NCBI GenBank assembly: GCA_947624755.1
Contig: CANQLQ010000082.1
Coordinates: 1-8,055 of the forward strand
Length of the DNA stretch: 8,055 bases
Reading direction: 5' to 3'
Source of the DNA: an uncultured Clostridia bacterium
Lineage (GTDB): Bacteria; Bacillota; Clostridia; Oscillospirales; Acutalibacteraceae
Below the pieces are notes generated by a model. The model was not told where the DNA came from and did no database searches. It saw nothing but the letters and a program-made list of their open reading frames with translations. This document shows positions 1 to 6,683 of this stretch, in pieces. Each line of letters begins with the position of its first letter. Within the stretch, counting starts at the first letter, position 1. The translations under genes were made by a program, and so were the position numbers.

Positions 1-40
1 GGCAATTACGCGGCGGGCATCGCCCGCAGGAATTACGCGG
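1..40. repeat. Diverged copy (13-40) and partial copy (1-12) of the 28-base hairpin repeat
   Basis: Bases 13-40 form one 28-base unit: stem GCGGGC-ATC-GCCCGC followed by AGGAATTACGCGG. The part after the stem is almost the same as in the tandem array, while the stem differs at two positions in each arm with pairing kept. Bases 2-13 (GCAATTACGCGG) match the tail of another unit cut by the window edge, so the array probably continues to the left. Confidence 0.85.
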
Positions 41-127
41 GTTGGATTTATGTAAGCCTTTACCACTTGCCCCACGGCACAGCTTAGTGCTAAACCTATT
101 TTTGTATTTTTTTGATTATGCAATTTG
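41..127. other. Unassigned intergenic spacer between repeat copies
   Basis: No gene is seen here. TAAGC (53-57) can pair with GCTTA (82-86), enclosing a small TGCC/GGCA stem (68-71 with 76-79), and a T-rich run follows at about 97-113. The stem is too weak and the run too far away for me to call a terminator. It may be a further interspersed repeat block, but nothing inside the window tests that. Confidence 0.3.
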
Positions 128-172
128 CCTCCCCTGAAAGGGGAGGTGTCATGCGTAAGCATGACGGAGGGG
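128..172. repeat. Twin-hairpin element directly before the tandem array
   Basis: Two perfect stems stand side by side. CCTCCCCT (128-135) pairs with AGGGGAGG (139-146) over a GAA loop, and GTCATGC (148-154) pairs with GCATGAC (159-165) over a GTAA loop, which is a GNRA-type tetraloop in plus-strand RNA. The trailing GGAGGGG (166-172) could compete through AGGGG for CCCCT at 131-135. From memory, elements with this plan (pyrimidine/purine hairpin, then a GTCA..TGAC hairpin, then GGAGGGG) recur between genes in gut Clostridia; I cannot confirm this here. It ends next to the first 28-base unit. Confidence 0.8.
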
Positions 173-173
173 T

Positions 174-285
174 GCACGCATGGCGTGCAGCAATTACGCG
201 GGCACGCATGGCGTGCAGCAATTACGCGGGCACGCATGGCGTGCGGCAATTACGCGGGCACGCATGGCGTGCAGCAGTTACGCGG
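174..285. repeat. Tandem array of four 28-base hairpin repeats
   Basis: Four abutting units start at 174, 202, 230 and 258. Each begins with GCACGC-ATG-GCGTGC, a perfect 6-bp stem with a 3-base loop, and continues AGCAATTACGCGG. Units 1 and 2 are identical; unit 3 has one change (A to G just after the stem) and unit 4 has one (CAATTA to CAGTTA). Both changes are outside the stem. There are no spacers between units, and 28 is not a multiple of three, so neither a CRISPR array nor a repeated peptide is encoded. The near-identity suggests recent expansion. Function unknown. Confidence 0.93.
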
Positions 286-308
286 GATAGAAATTATATA
301 AAATTATA

Positions 309-336
309 ATTTTACTCCGCGAAAACACTTTGTCCA
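309..336 (-). promoter_or_regulatory. Possible leftward promoter facing the hairpin-repeat array
   Basis: Reading the minus strand, TGGACA (331-336) is followed after 16 bases by TAAAAT (309-314); each hexamer is one base off the sigma-A consensus. It would start transcription about 15-20 bases before the 28-base tandem hairpins. The surrounding AT-rich DNA makes chance matches likely, so confidence is low. Confidence 0.2.
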
Positions 337-359
337 TAATTTGAAAGTATATTTTTATG

Positions 360-409
360 TTCCGCAATACTTTGTGTATTGCCGAGTATTTTGGCAAAGT
401 ATTACGGAA
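360..409 (-). repeat. Long palindromic element, 15-bp stem with 20-base centre
   Basis: The arm TTCCGCAATACTTTG (360-374) faces CAAAGTATTACGGAA (395-409). Fourteen of fifteen pairs are Watson-Crick; the pair 365/404 is C-A on the plus strand but G-U when read as minus-strand RNA, so the stem is fully paired only in a leftward transcript, the direction of the operon. The centre (375-394) allows competing smaller pairings, for example CAATAC (365-370) with GTATTG (376-381). There is no adjacent T-run for either strand, so it is not a standard terminator. I see no clear target-site duplication. It may be a small interspersed element or an mRNA 3'-end stabilising structure; which one is inference. 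Confidence 0.6.
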
Positions 410-416
410 AATTTGC

Positions 417-461
417 AAAAAAGATGAGTATTAAGCCTTAACGTGTTTTAATCAGAGGCTT
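417..461 (-). terminator. Weak candidate terminator after rdgB
   Basis: On the minus strand, 20 bases past the rdgB stop, AAGCCT (456-461) can pair with AGGCTT (433-438) across a 17-base loop. A run of six T follows (417-422), but only after 10 intervening bases. The stem is short, the loop large and the T-run displaced, so this is a poor intrinsic terminator. I list it because it is the only stem followed by a T-run in the expected place. Confidence 0.22.
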
Positions 462-480
462 CTTAAATTTTATTTTTTCT

Positions 481-1074
481 CTAAGCCCTTAAATACTCTG
501 GCAAAACCTCAACTAATTTGCGAAGTGCATTACCTCTGTGGCTGATTTTGTCTTTTTCCTCGGCTGTAAGTTCGGCAAAGCTCTTTTCACCAACCATAAA
601 TATCGGGTCGTAACCGAAGCCGCCGTTGCCTTTTTTTTCAAAGCCGATTTTGCCCTCGCATCTTCCTTCAAGGCGGATTTCACGGCCGTCGGGGAAGCAT
701 ACACAAATTGCGCTTGTGAAGTGCGCCGTTCTTTTTTCGTTGGGAACATCTTTAAGCTTTTCAAGAAGTTTTGTAATATTTGCTTCATCATCGCCATGAC
801 CGCCCGAATATCTTGCCGAATATACTCCCGGCTCTCCGCCGAGAGCATCAACGCAAAGTCCGCTGTCGTCGGCAATACACGGATAAGAGCTTTCATAGCA
901 GCCGCTTTTTGCTTTTATATATGCGTTTTCTTCAAATGTTTCTCCGGTTTCTTCGGCATCGGTAAGCTCAAAGCCCAACATTTCGGCTGTGAAAACCTCA
1001 ACGCCGAGGGGTGCAAGTATTCTTTGCATTTCGGCGCATTTTTTCATATTATGTGTAGCAAGTATAAATTTCAT
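481..1074 (-). CDS. rdgB: RdgB/HAM1-type XTP/dITP pyrophosphatase (non-canonical purine NTPase)
   Basis: Hydrolyses dITP, ITP and XTP to monophosphate plus pyrophosphate, keeping deaminated purines out of DNA and RNA; cytosolic homodimer in known relatives. The 197-residue product is full length for the family. Motifs: THNMKKCAE (7-15), the nucleotide-binding T-x-N-x-x-K-x-x-E pattern; ADDSGL (68-73), with Asp70 matching the catalytic Asp of E. coli RdgB; GGEPGVYSARYSG (79-91); GGFGYDPIF (151-159); and SHRGNALRK (178-186) for base recognition. It is the last gene of the run: the start follows the ftsY stop by 14 bases, with GAGGG (1084-1088) as ribosome site 9 bases before the ATG. Nothing coding lies between its TAG stop and the left edge. 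Identification is firm; the lack of the phosphoesterase or nucleotide-metabolism gene often seen next to it in other Firmicutes is only a remark. Confidence 0.96.
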   Translation of the reverse strand: MKFILATHNMKKCAEMQRILAPLGVEVFTAEMLGFELTDAEETGETFEENAYIKAKSGCYESSYPCIADDSGLCVDALGGEPGVYSARYSGGHGDDEANITKLLEKLKDVPNEKRTAHFTSAICVCFPDGREIRLEGRCEGKIGFEKKGNGGFGYDPIFMVGEKSFAELTAEEKDKISHRGNALRKLVEVLPEYLRA

Positions 1075-1088
1075 AACCGCTCGCCCTC

Positions 1089-2036
1089 TTATTCTTCGTT
1101 TTCATCCTCATTTGCGTGTGTAACCTCTGTGTTTTCAAAAAGAGCCTTTGCAAAAACATCCGGTTTAAACGGCTGAAGGTCATCAATTTTTTCACCGACG
1201 CCGATAAATTTAACGGGAAGCTTGAGTTCGTTTTTAATCGTAAGTACAACGCCGCCTCTTGCTGTTCCGTCAAGCTTTGTTAAAACAATACCCGTAAGCT
1301 CGGCAACATTCATAAATTCCCTTGCCTGGTTTACAGCATTCTGACCTGTTGTTGCGTCAAGCACAAGAAGAATTTCACGGTCGGCATAAGGAAGCTTTTT
1401 ATCAACGATACGATATATTTTCGCAAGCTCCTCCATAAGGTTCTTTTTGTTGTGAAGACGACCCGCAGTGTCGCAGATAATAATGTCGCAGTCACGGTTA
1501 ATGCCCGCATCAATTGTGTCAAAAACGACTGCGGCGGGGTCGGCGCCTTCCTTATGCTTTACGATTTCAACGCCCGCTCTTTGAGCCCAGACTTCAAGCT
1601 GTTCAATTGCGGCGGCACGAAAAGTATCCGCCGCGCCGAGAATTACACGTTTGCCCTGCGATTTATACATTGCCGCCATTTTACCTATGGTTGTCGTCTT
1701 ACCCGCGCCGTTGACGCCGATTACAACAATAATTGACGGAATGGTTACAAGTCCCATATCTTCGCCGCCGTCTATCATTTGTGCAACAATGTCGGCAATT
1801 ACCATTTTTGCGTGCTTCGGGTTTCTTACATCACCCTTGTTTACCCTTTCACGAAGCCTGTCAACTATATCCGTCGCCGTCTGCATTCCGACGTCGCCCA
1901 TAATAAGCGCTTCTTCAAGGTCGTCATATAAATCATCGGTTATTTCTTCATATGCGCCGAGAATTTCTTCAATGTTTTTGGTCATACCCTCTCTTGTTTT
2001 TTTAAGACCAAAACCAAATTTTTTAAATATTCCCAT
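1089..2036 (-). CDS. ftsY: FtsY, signal recognition particle receptor GTPase
   Basis: FtsY docks the SRP (Ffh plus 4.5S/6S RNA) carrying nascent membrane proteins at the inner face of the membrane and shares reciprocal GTP hydrolysis with Ffh. The 315-residue protein has the helical N domain (about 20-95) and the G domain: G1 GVNGAGKTTT (107-116), the insertion-box/G2 block DTFRAAA (137-143), G3 DTAGR (189-193), G4 TKLDGTARGG (253-262) and the closing GVGEKIDDLQPF (279-290). The long acidic A domain of E. coli FtsY is missing; instead the N-terminus is a short basic, amphipathic stretch (FKKFGFGLKK, 4-13) suited to lipid contact. Past the usual end at about residue 301 there is an extra tail of about 14 residues rich in Glu, Asp and Asn. 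The start ATG is preceded by GGAGGT with 5 bases spacing. It follows smc by 59 bases and precedes rdgB by 14. Confidence 0.97.
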   Translation of the reverse strand: MGIFKKFGFGLKKTREGMTKNIEEILGAYEEITDDLYDDLEEALIMGDVGMQTATDIVDRLRERVNKGDVRNPKHAKMVIADIVAQMIDGGEDMGLVTIPSIIVVIGVNGAGKTTTIGKMAAMYKSQGKRVILGAADTFRAAAIEQLEVWAQRAGVEIVKHKEGADPAAVVFDTIDAGINRDCDIIICDTAGRLHNKKNLMEELAKIYRIVDKKLPYADREILLVLDATTGQNAVNQAREFMNVAELTGIVLTKLDGTARGGVVLTIKNELKLPVKFIGVGEKIDDLQPFKPDVFAKALFENTEVTHANEDENEE

Positions 2037-2095
2037 AACTTACCTCCGTCTGCTTAATAAGCGGTTAGTGCTGAATAATTCAGTATTTCCATATA

Positions 2096-5000
2096 TCAAT
2101 TTGTGATGCCAAGCTTGTTTGCAAGCTCGGCGGTTTTTAGTTCAAGAAGCTTTGAAACACCCTTTTCCTGCATTGTGATGCCGTAAAGCATATCCGCTTC
2201 TTCCATTGTACCTCTTCTGTGAGTGATAAGAATGAACTGTGTATTGAGCGTCATTCTTCTCACATAGCGAGCGTATCTTTCGACATTTGCATCGTCAAGA
2301 GCGGCTTCAACTTCGTCAAAAATACAAAATGGAGCGGGGGTTACTTTAAGTATGGCAAAAAGAAGTGAAATTGCCGAAAGTCCCTTTTCACCGCCGGAAA
2401 GAGAGTCAACTCTCTTGACGTTCTTTCCCGGTGGCTGAAGTCTTATTTCAATATCGCTTTCAAGAACATCAGTCGGGTCAAGAAGCACAATTTCTGCGTT
2501 GCCTCCGCCGAAAAGCTCTTTGAAGGTTTCGGAGAAACAGCCGTTTATTTTGTTGAACTTTTCTCTGAACTGAATCGACATTTTGCCCGTCAGCTCATCA
2601 ATGAGCCTTGTAAGCTCACGCTTGGATTTTTCAACGTCGGAAATCTGTCCCGACATAAATTCATAGCGTTCGCTGACTTCTTTGTATTCATCAATTGCGC
2701 CGACATTTACCGAGCCGAGCGCACGGATTTTGTTCCTTATTTCAGAAAGTCTTTTTCTTGCTCCGACTGGATCGTCGGTTTTTTCGGCTGTCTGCTGCGC
2801 CTGTCTGAGCGTAAGCTGATACTCGTCATAAAGTTTATTTATTGTGCTGTCATATTCTTCACCGATTGAGTTTCTGCGTTCTTCAAGTCTTGCCTTTTCG
2901 CCGCTGATGCGTTCTCTGTCGGTCTGCTTTTCTTTTTCTGCCGCGCGAAGCTGTACGTTTTGATTTTCAATATTGCCTCTTTCGTTTTGAAGAGAAACAA
3001 TTGTATCTTTAAGCTTCGCCGACTTTTCAAGAAGCTCTTTGGATTTTTTGATAAGAGACTCAATTTGAACTTTCAAAGTCTCGTTTTGGGTAAGTATTTC
3101 CGAAATTTCGTTTTCAAACTCTTTTGTTTTGTCCTCGCCCTCGACAAGTCTTGCCTTTAGAAGATTCATACTTGAAACACGAACCGCAAGATCCTTCTGC
3201 GCATCATGAATTTCAAGTCTGAGCTTCGATAAGCGTGAAGAAATTTCATTACCCATACGGATAATTTCATTTTTCCTTTCGCCGAGCGACGAAAGACCAT
3301 CTTCTCTTTCGGCTATTTTTTTGCTGTAAGAAGCGATAAGCTTTTCAGCTTCTTCAAGCGCTGATGCGGTTTCGGTTATTCTTTGCTCCAAACCTTCCTT
3401 TTCAAAGAGCAATTCATCTATTGCGCTCTTTGCTGACAGATACTGTTCGTCGCAAAGACTTCTTTGTCCTTCAAGACGGATTTTTTCTTCGCCGGCAAGA
3501 GAAAGCTTTTCTTTTGTCTCTTCAAGCTTCCTTTCTTCTTCAAGAAGCGACGCGCTTGTTTTTTCAAAAGCTTTTTTCTTTTCTTCAAGGTAGGCATTCA
3601 TTTTTGAATACTTATCTTTGAGTTTCTCTATCTCAAGACTTCTTGAAAGAATACCTGCGTTTTTGGTCTGAGAGCCGCCTGTCATTGAACCGCCGGCATT
3701 TATAACCTGTCCGTCAAGGGTAACTGTTTTGAAACGATAATTAAATTTCTTTGCTATTACAATTGCATAATCGAGATCCTCGACTACAACAGTTCTTCCG
3801 AGAAGTGAAACAATAATATCTTTATATTCTTCCTTTGTTTCTACAAGGTCGCTTGCAATGCCGACAAAGCCGTCGCAGCCGGCAAGGTCGTTTTCTTGAA
3901 TATATCTGCCCTTTACAGAGCTTATCGGCTGGAAGGTTGCACGGCCCCCTCCTGTTCGTTTAAGAAATTCAATTGCTCTTTTTGCATCGTTTTCGGTTTT
4001 GCAGATAATATTTTGAATTGCGCTGCCGAGTGCGGTTTCAATTGCAATAACATATTTTGGTTCCATTGAGATAAGCTTTGAAACCGTTCCTTCTATTCCT
4101 CGAAGCAAATTTTTTTCGCTTTCTTTCATAACGGCCTTTACTGCGCCCGAAAAGCCTTCCATATTTTTTTCGAGTTCTTCAAGCATATGTGCCTTTGAAA
4201 GCATATGCGAAGCTTCAAAAGAAGCGTCGTCAATTTCTTTTTTCAAAGCGGCCGACTTTTCGCTGTGGGATTTATATATCATTGAAAGACCGTTTACGCG
4301 ATTGGTGAGAGAAACGATATATGCATTACAATTTGAAAGCTCTTCAGCGACTTCTTTTCTCTTCTTTTCATAATCAGAAAGCGCATCATGCCTTTGAGAA
4401 AGAAGCTGATTAATTGCGTCAAGTCTAAGTCCGATTTCGTCAAGCGACGACTGAGCGGTTGATCGGTTGACACGGCTGTCGGCGATAGCTTTTGAAAAAG
4501 CGGATATTTCTTCTGTAAGCTTTGCTTCTTTATCGTCTAAGCTTCCGCCCTGACCTTGCATTGTTTCAAGTTTTTCTTCAACACAGGCTGTTTCCTCACA
4601 CTTTTTGGCTATTATTTTTTTAATTTGGTCAATAAGTTTTTCTTCGCCTGCGATTTCGGTTTCAAGCTGTTTACGATTTCGGTCGGAGGCTTCTTTTTCT
4701 TTTTTGATTCTTTCAATTGTCTGATTATTGTGTTCGATCGTGTTTTCAAGAACGGCGCACTGCTGTTCAAAGGAAGCCGCCTGCTGTTCATTTTCGGAAA
4801 TTTCAAGTCTTATTTCGTCAATTTTCGCAAGTATATTTTGGGTATGGGTAAAGGCAAGATTAATCTTTTCTTCAATCTCGGCAAGTTCTTTTTCAATTTC
4901 GCCGTATTGATTGTTTGCAATGATGATTTTATCATCTTGCTTTCTCAGTTCTTCCTTGAGTTTTTCAATATTATAAAGCCAAAGACCTATTTCAAGCGAT

Positions 5001-5671
5001 TTTCTTTCTTCGGAAAGCACGAGAAATTTTTCGGCCTTTTCGCTTTGCGTTTTAAGCGGCCCTATTCTTCCCTCAAGCTCGGACAGAATATCACGAAGTC
5101 TTATAAGGTTATCTTCGGCCTGTGCAAGCTTTTTAAGCGAATCCCCTCGTCTGTAACGGTAAGCGGATATACCTGCCGCCTCTTCAAGCATTTCGCGGCA
5201 TTCGCTGCCCTTGCCGGAGATCATATCGGAAATTTTGCCCTGACTTACCATTGAATAACCGTCGCGGCCAAGACCCGTATCCATAAAAAGCTCATGCACA
5301 TCACGAAGTCGCACATTTTCGCCGTTAATTTTATATTCGCTTTCGCCTGAACGGAAATATCTTCTTGTGACTGCGACCTCGTCTTTATCAACCGAAGCAA
5401 TTGAACGGTCCGTGTTGTCAAGGCGCAAAGTTACCTGTGCGTAGCCGTAGGCCTTACGCACCTTTGTTCCGTCAAAGATAACGTCTTCCATTTTTGAGCC
5501 GCGAAGGGATTTGCTCGACTGTTCGCCGAGAACCCAGCGCACAGCGTCGGAAATATTGCTTTTTCCGCTTCCGTTCGGGCCGACAACGGCTGTTATACCT
5601 TTTCCAAAGTTGAGAGTTGTTTTTTCAGGGAACGATTTGAAGCCCTGCATTTCAAGTGATTTTAAAATCAT
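2096..5671 (-). CDS. smc: Chromosome segregation/condensation ATPase SMC
   Basis: SMC forms a ring-shaped dimer that, with ScpA and ScpB (not in this window), loads near the origin and extrudes DNA loops to organise and separate sister chromosomes. The 1191-residue product has typical full length. Visible parts in order: N-terminal ATPase half with Walker A GPNGSGKSN (31-39), arginine-finger block LRGSKMEDVIF (56-66) and Q-loop SQGKI (Q144); first coiled coil about 170-500; hinge about 505-670, ending in the glycine-rich DGQVINAGGSMTGGS; second coiled coil about 680-1020; C-terminal ATPase half with signature LSGGEKG (1091-1097), Walker B FCIFDEVEAALDD (D1119, catalytic E1120) and His1151 in the switch loop. 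The start fits the usual opening, MILKSLEMQGFKSF. The ribosome site AAGGG (5681-5685) overlaps the stop codon of the upstream gene with 9 bases to the ATG, again pointing to coupled translation. All ATPase residues are present, so it should be functional. Confidence 0.98.
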   Translation of the reverse strand: MILKSLEMQGFKSFPEKTTLNFGKGITAVVGPNGSGKSNISDAVRWVLGEQSSKSLRGSKMEDVIFDGTKVRKAYGYAQVTLRLDNTDRSIASVDKDEVAVTRRYFRSGESEYKINGENVRLRDVHELFMDTGLGRDGYSMVSQGKISDMISGKGSECREMLEEAAGISAYRYRRGDSLKKLAQAEDNLIRLRDILSELEGRIGPLKTQSEKAEKFLVLSEERKSLEIGLWLYNIEKLKEELRKQDDKIIIANNQYGEIEKELAEIEEKINLAFTHTQNILAKIDEIRLEISENEQQAASFEQQCAVLENTIEHNNQTIERIKKEKEASDRNRKQLETEIAGEEKLIDQIKKIIAKKCEETACVEEKLETMQGQGGSLDDKEAKLTEEISAFSKAIADSRVNRSTAQSSLDEIGLRLDAINQLLSQRHDALSDYEKKRKEVAEELSNCNAYIVSLTNRVNGLSMIYKSHSEKSAALKKEIDDASFEASHMLSKAHMLEELEKNMEGFSGAVKAVMKESEKNLLRGIEGTVSKLISMEPKYVIAIETALGSAIQNIICKTENDAKRAIEFLKRTGGGRATFQPISSVKGRYIQENDLAGCDGFVGIASDLVETKEEYKDIIVSLLGRTVVVEDLDYAIVIAKKFNYRFKTVTLDGQVINAGGSMTGGSQTKNAGILSRSLEIEKLKDKYSKMNAYLEEKKKAFEKTSASLLEEERKLEETKEKLSLAGEEKIRLEGQRSLCDEQYLSAKSAIDELLFEKEGLEQRITETASALEEAEKLIASYSKKIAEREDGLSSLGERKNEIIRMGNEISSRLSKLRLEIHDAQKDLAVRVSSMNLLKARLVEGEDKTKEFENEISEILTQNETLKVQIESLIKKSKELLEKSAKLKDTIVSLQNERGNIENQNVQLRAAEKEKQTDRERISGEKARLEERRNSIGEEYDSTINKLYDEYQLTLRQAQQTAEKTDDPVGARKRLSEIRNKIRALGSVNVGAIDEYKEVSERYEFMSGQISDVEKSKRELTRLIDELTGKMSIQFREKFNKINGCFSETFKELFGGGNAEIVLLDPTDVLESDIEIRLQPPGKNVKRVDSLSGGEKGLSAISLLFAILKVTPAPFCIFDEVEAALDDANVERYARYVRRMTLNTQFILITHRRGTMEEADMLYGITMQEKGVSKLLELKTAELANKLGITN

Positions 5672-5683
5672 CTCTTTTTTCCC

Positions 5684-6682
5684 TTATATTAAAATTTGAT
5701 ACCTGCCAAGATTTTCCTTTTGAATAATTTTTACTTTATAACCCTTTTGGGCAAGGGCTTTAATGTTGCTTTTGCCTTGTCCGACAAGCTGGGAAACATA
5801 CTTTGAGCCGACGGCTATTTCAATTTCACCGCTTTGAATTTTCTTTTCGTTGAGCGCGCAAATAACCTTTTCATAATAAATTGCGCTTTCGCAAAGTTCA
5901 CGAAATGCAGGGTGATATGCGCCTGCAATATAGCCTTCTTCAACATTTCCGCCCGAATGAAGTCCGAGCCTTATTACGGGAATATCAGCCTTATAAAAAA
6001 GCATAAGAAGTTTACTGCAAAGACTTACGGCTTCTTTCAGTGACTGCGGCTTATATTCGCCTTTTTTGAAAAGAGAAGCGAGCTTTGTGTTTTCAAGCAC
6101 AATTGTCGGGTATATTCTCGCTGTATCAGGGTTTAGCGCTATAAGCTTTTGCGCCGTTTCGAGAGCTTGTTCGTCCGTATCGCCGAAAAGCCCCGTCATC
6201 ATCTGAACGCCCAGTTCAAAGCCGAAACCTTTAATCAGCTTTGCGCTGTTTATTATATCCCGACTGCTGTGACCTCTTTCATTTAAAGCAAGAACCTTGT
6301 CCGACATACTCTGACAGCCCAGTTCAATTGAAGTCACGCCGTATTCTTTTAAAAGACGAAGTACTTCCCCGTCAATACAGTCGGGTCTTGTTGAAATTCT
6401 GATACCCTTGAAACAGCCTTTTTCAACATACGGCCTTGCCGCCGATAAAAGCGAAACCATATAAGTTCTTTCAATTGCCGTAAAGCTTCCGCCAAAAAAT
6501 GCAATTTCACCGTCTTTGCTTTCAAATTTACCTTTTAGCGCCGTTTCAACCGCTTCGCAAACATCTTTTTCACTAAGCTTTTTTACCGAACCTGAAATTG
6601 TTTTCTGGTTGCAGAAGCTGCAGCGGTGAGGACAGCCCTCATCGGGAACAAACAAAGCAACATTTATATGTTTAAAAGACAT
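5684..6682 (-). CDS. Elp3-like radical SAM protein without acetyltransferase domain, function unknown
   Basis: A 332-residue radical SAM enzyme. The cluster-binding motif is GCPHRCSFC, with Cys17, Cys21 and Cys24 (CxxxCxxC). It is followed by the SAM-contacting GGSF (64-67), STRPDCID (97-104), ELGCQS (120-125) and GVQMMTGLFGDT (158-169). The stretch IYPTIVLENTKLASLFKKGEYKP (190-211) closely resembles the Elp3 family, as does the general order of blocks. Full-length Elp3 proteins are about 550 residues and end in a GNAT acetyltransferase domain; here the protein stops after a short C-terminal region (about 285-332), so it is unlikely to carry out the Elp3 carboxymethyluridine reaction as such. 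Substrate and reaction are not known to me. It starts one base after rnc; only a loose GGGG lies about 12-13 bases upstream, so translation coupling to rnc is likely. It ends 12 bases before smc. The position between rnc and smc is shared, from memory, with other Clostridia. Radical SAM call firm, Elp3-like call good, role open. Confidence 0.9.
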   Translation of the reverse strand: MSFKHINVALFVPDEGCPHRCSFCNQKTISGSVKKLSEKDVCEAVETALKGKFESKDGEIAFFGGSFTAIERTYMVSLLSAARPYVEKGCFKGIRISTRPDCIDGEVLRLLKEYGVTSIELGCQSMSDKVLALNERGHSSRDIINSAKLIKGFGFELGVQMMTGLFGDTDEQALETAQKLIALNPDTARIYPTIVLENTKLASLFKKGEYKPQSLKEAVSLCSKLLMLFYKADIPVIRLGLHSGGNVEEGYIAGAYHPAFRELCESAIYYEKVICALNEKKIQSGEIEIAVGSKYVSQLVGQGKSNIKALAQKGYKVKIIQKENLGRYQILI

Positions 6683-6683
6683 T

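Noticed and set aside
174..285. CRISPR array
   Set aside because: The 28-base units touch each other without any unique spacers, and there are no cas genes in the window.
112..309. Plus-strand open frame with a repeated-looking peptide through the hairpin array
   Set aside because: The 28-base period is not a multiple of three, so the peptide repeats fall in shifting frames; there is no good ribosome site and the underlying DNA is explained by hairpin repeats.
305..310. Exact TATAAT on the plus strand
   Set aside because: No -35-like hexamer lies at a suitable distance upstream (the region is the GC-rich end of the last repeat), and no gene follows on that strand.
1091..1097. Truncation or frameshift in the two very similar minus-strand frames of rdgB/ftsY
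   Set aside because: The second frames are shadows; both genes have intact starts, stops and complete motif sets separated by 14 bases.
538..1176. Long plus-strand open frame opposite rdgB and the ftsY 3' end
   Set aside because: It is antisense to rdgB, whose family motifs are complete; its Phe/Ala/Cys-rich translation is typical of the reverse complement of a real gene.
2037..2095. Promoter or terminator between smc and ftsY
   Set aside because: The two small palindromes (2052-2062 and 2071-2083) have stems of only 4-5 pairs with no T-run, and TTGATA at 2094-2099 has no acceptable -10 partner.
4556..5254. Long plus-strand open frame with Phe-rich, membrane-like translation opposite smc
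   Set aside because: Antisense of the Lys/Glu-rich coiled coil of SMC naturally reads as Phe/Leu-rich; there is no independent support.
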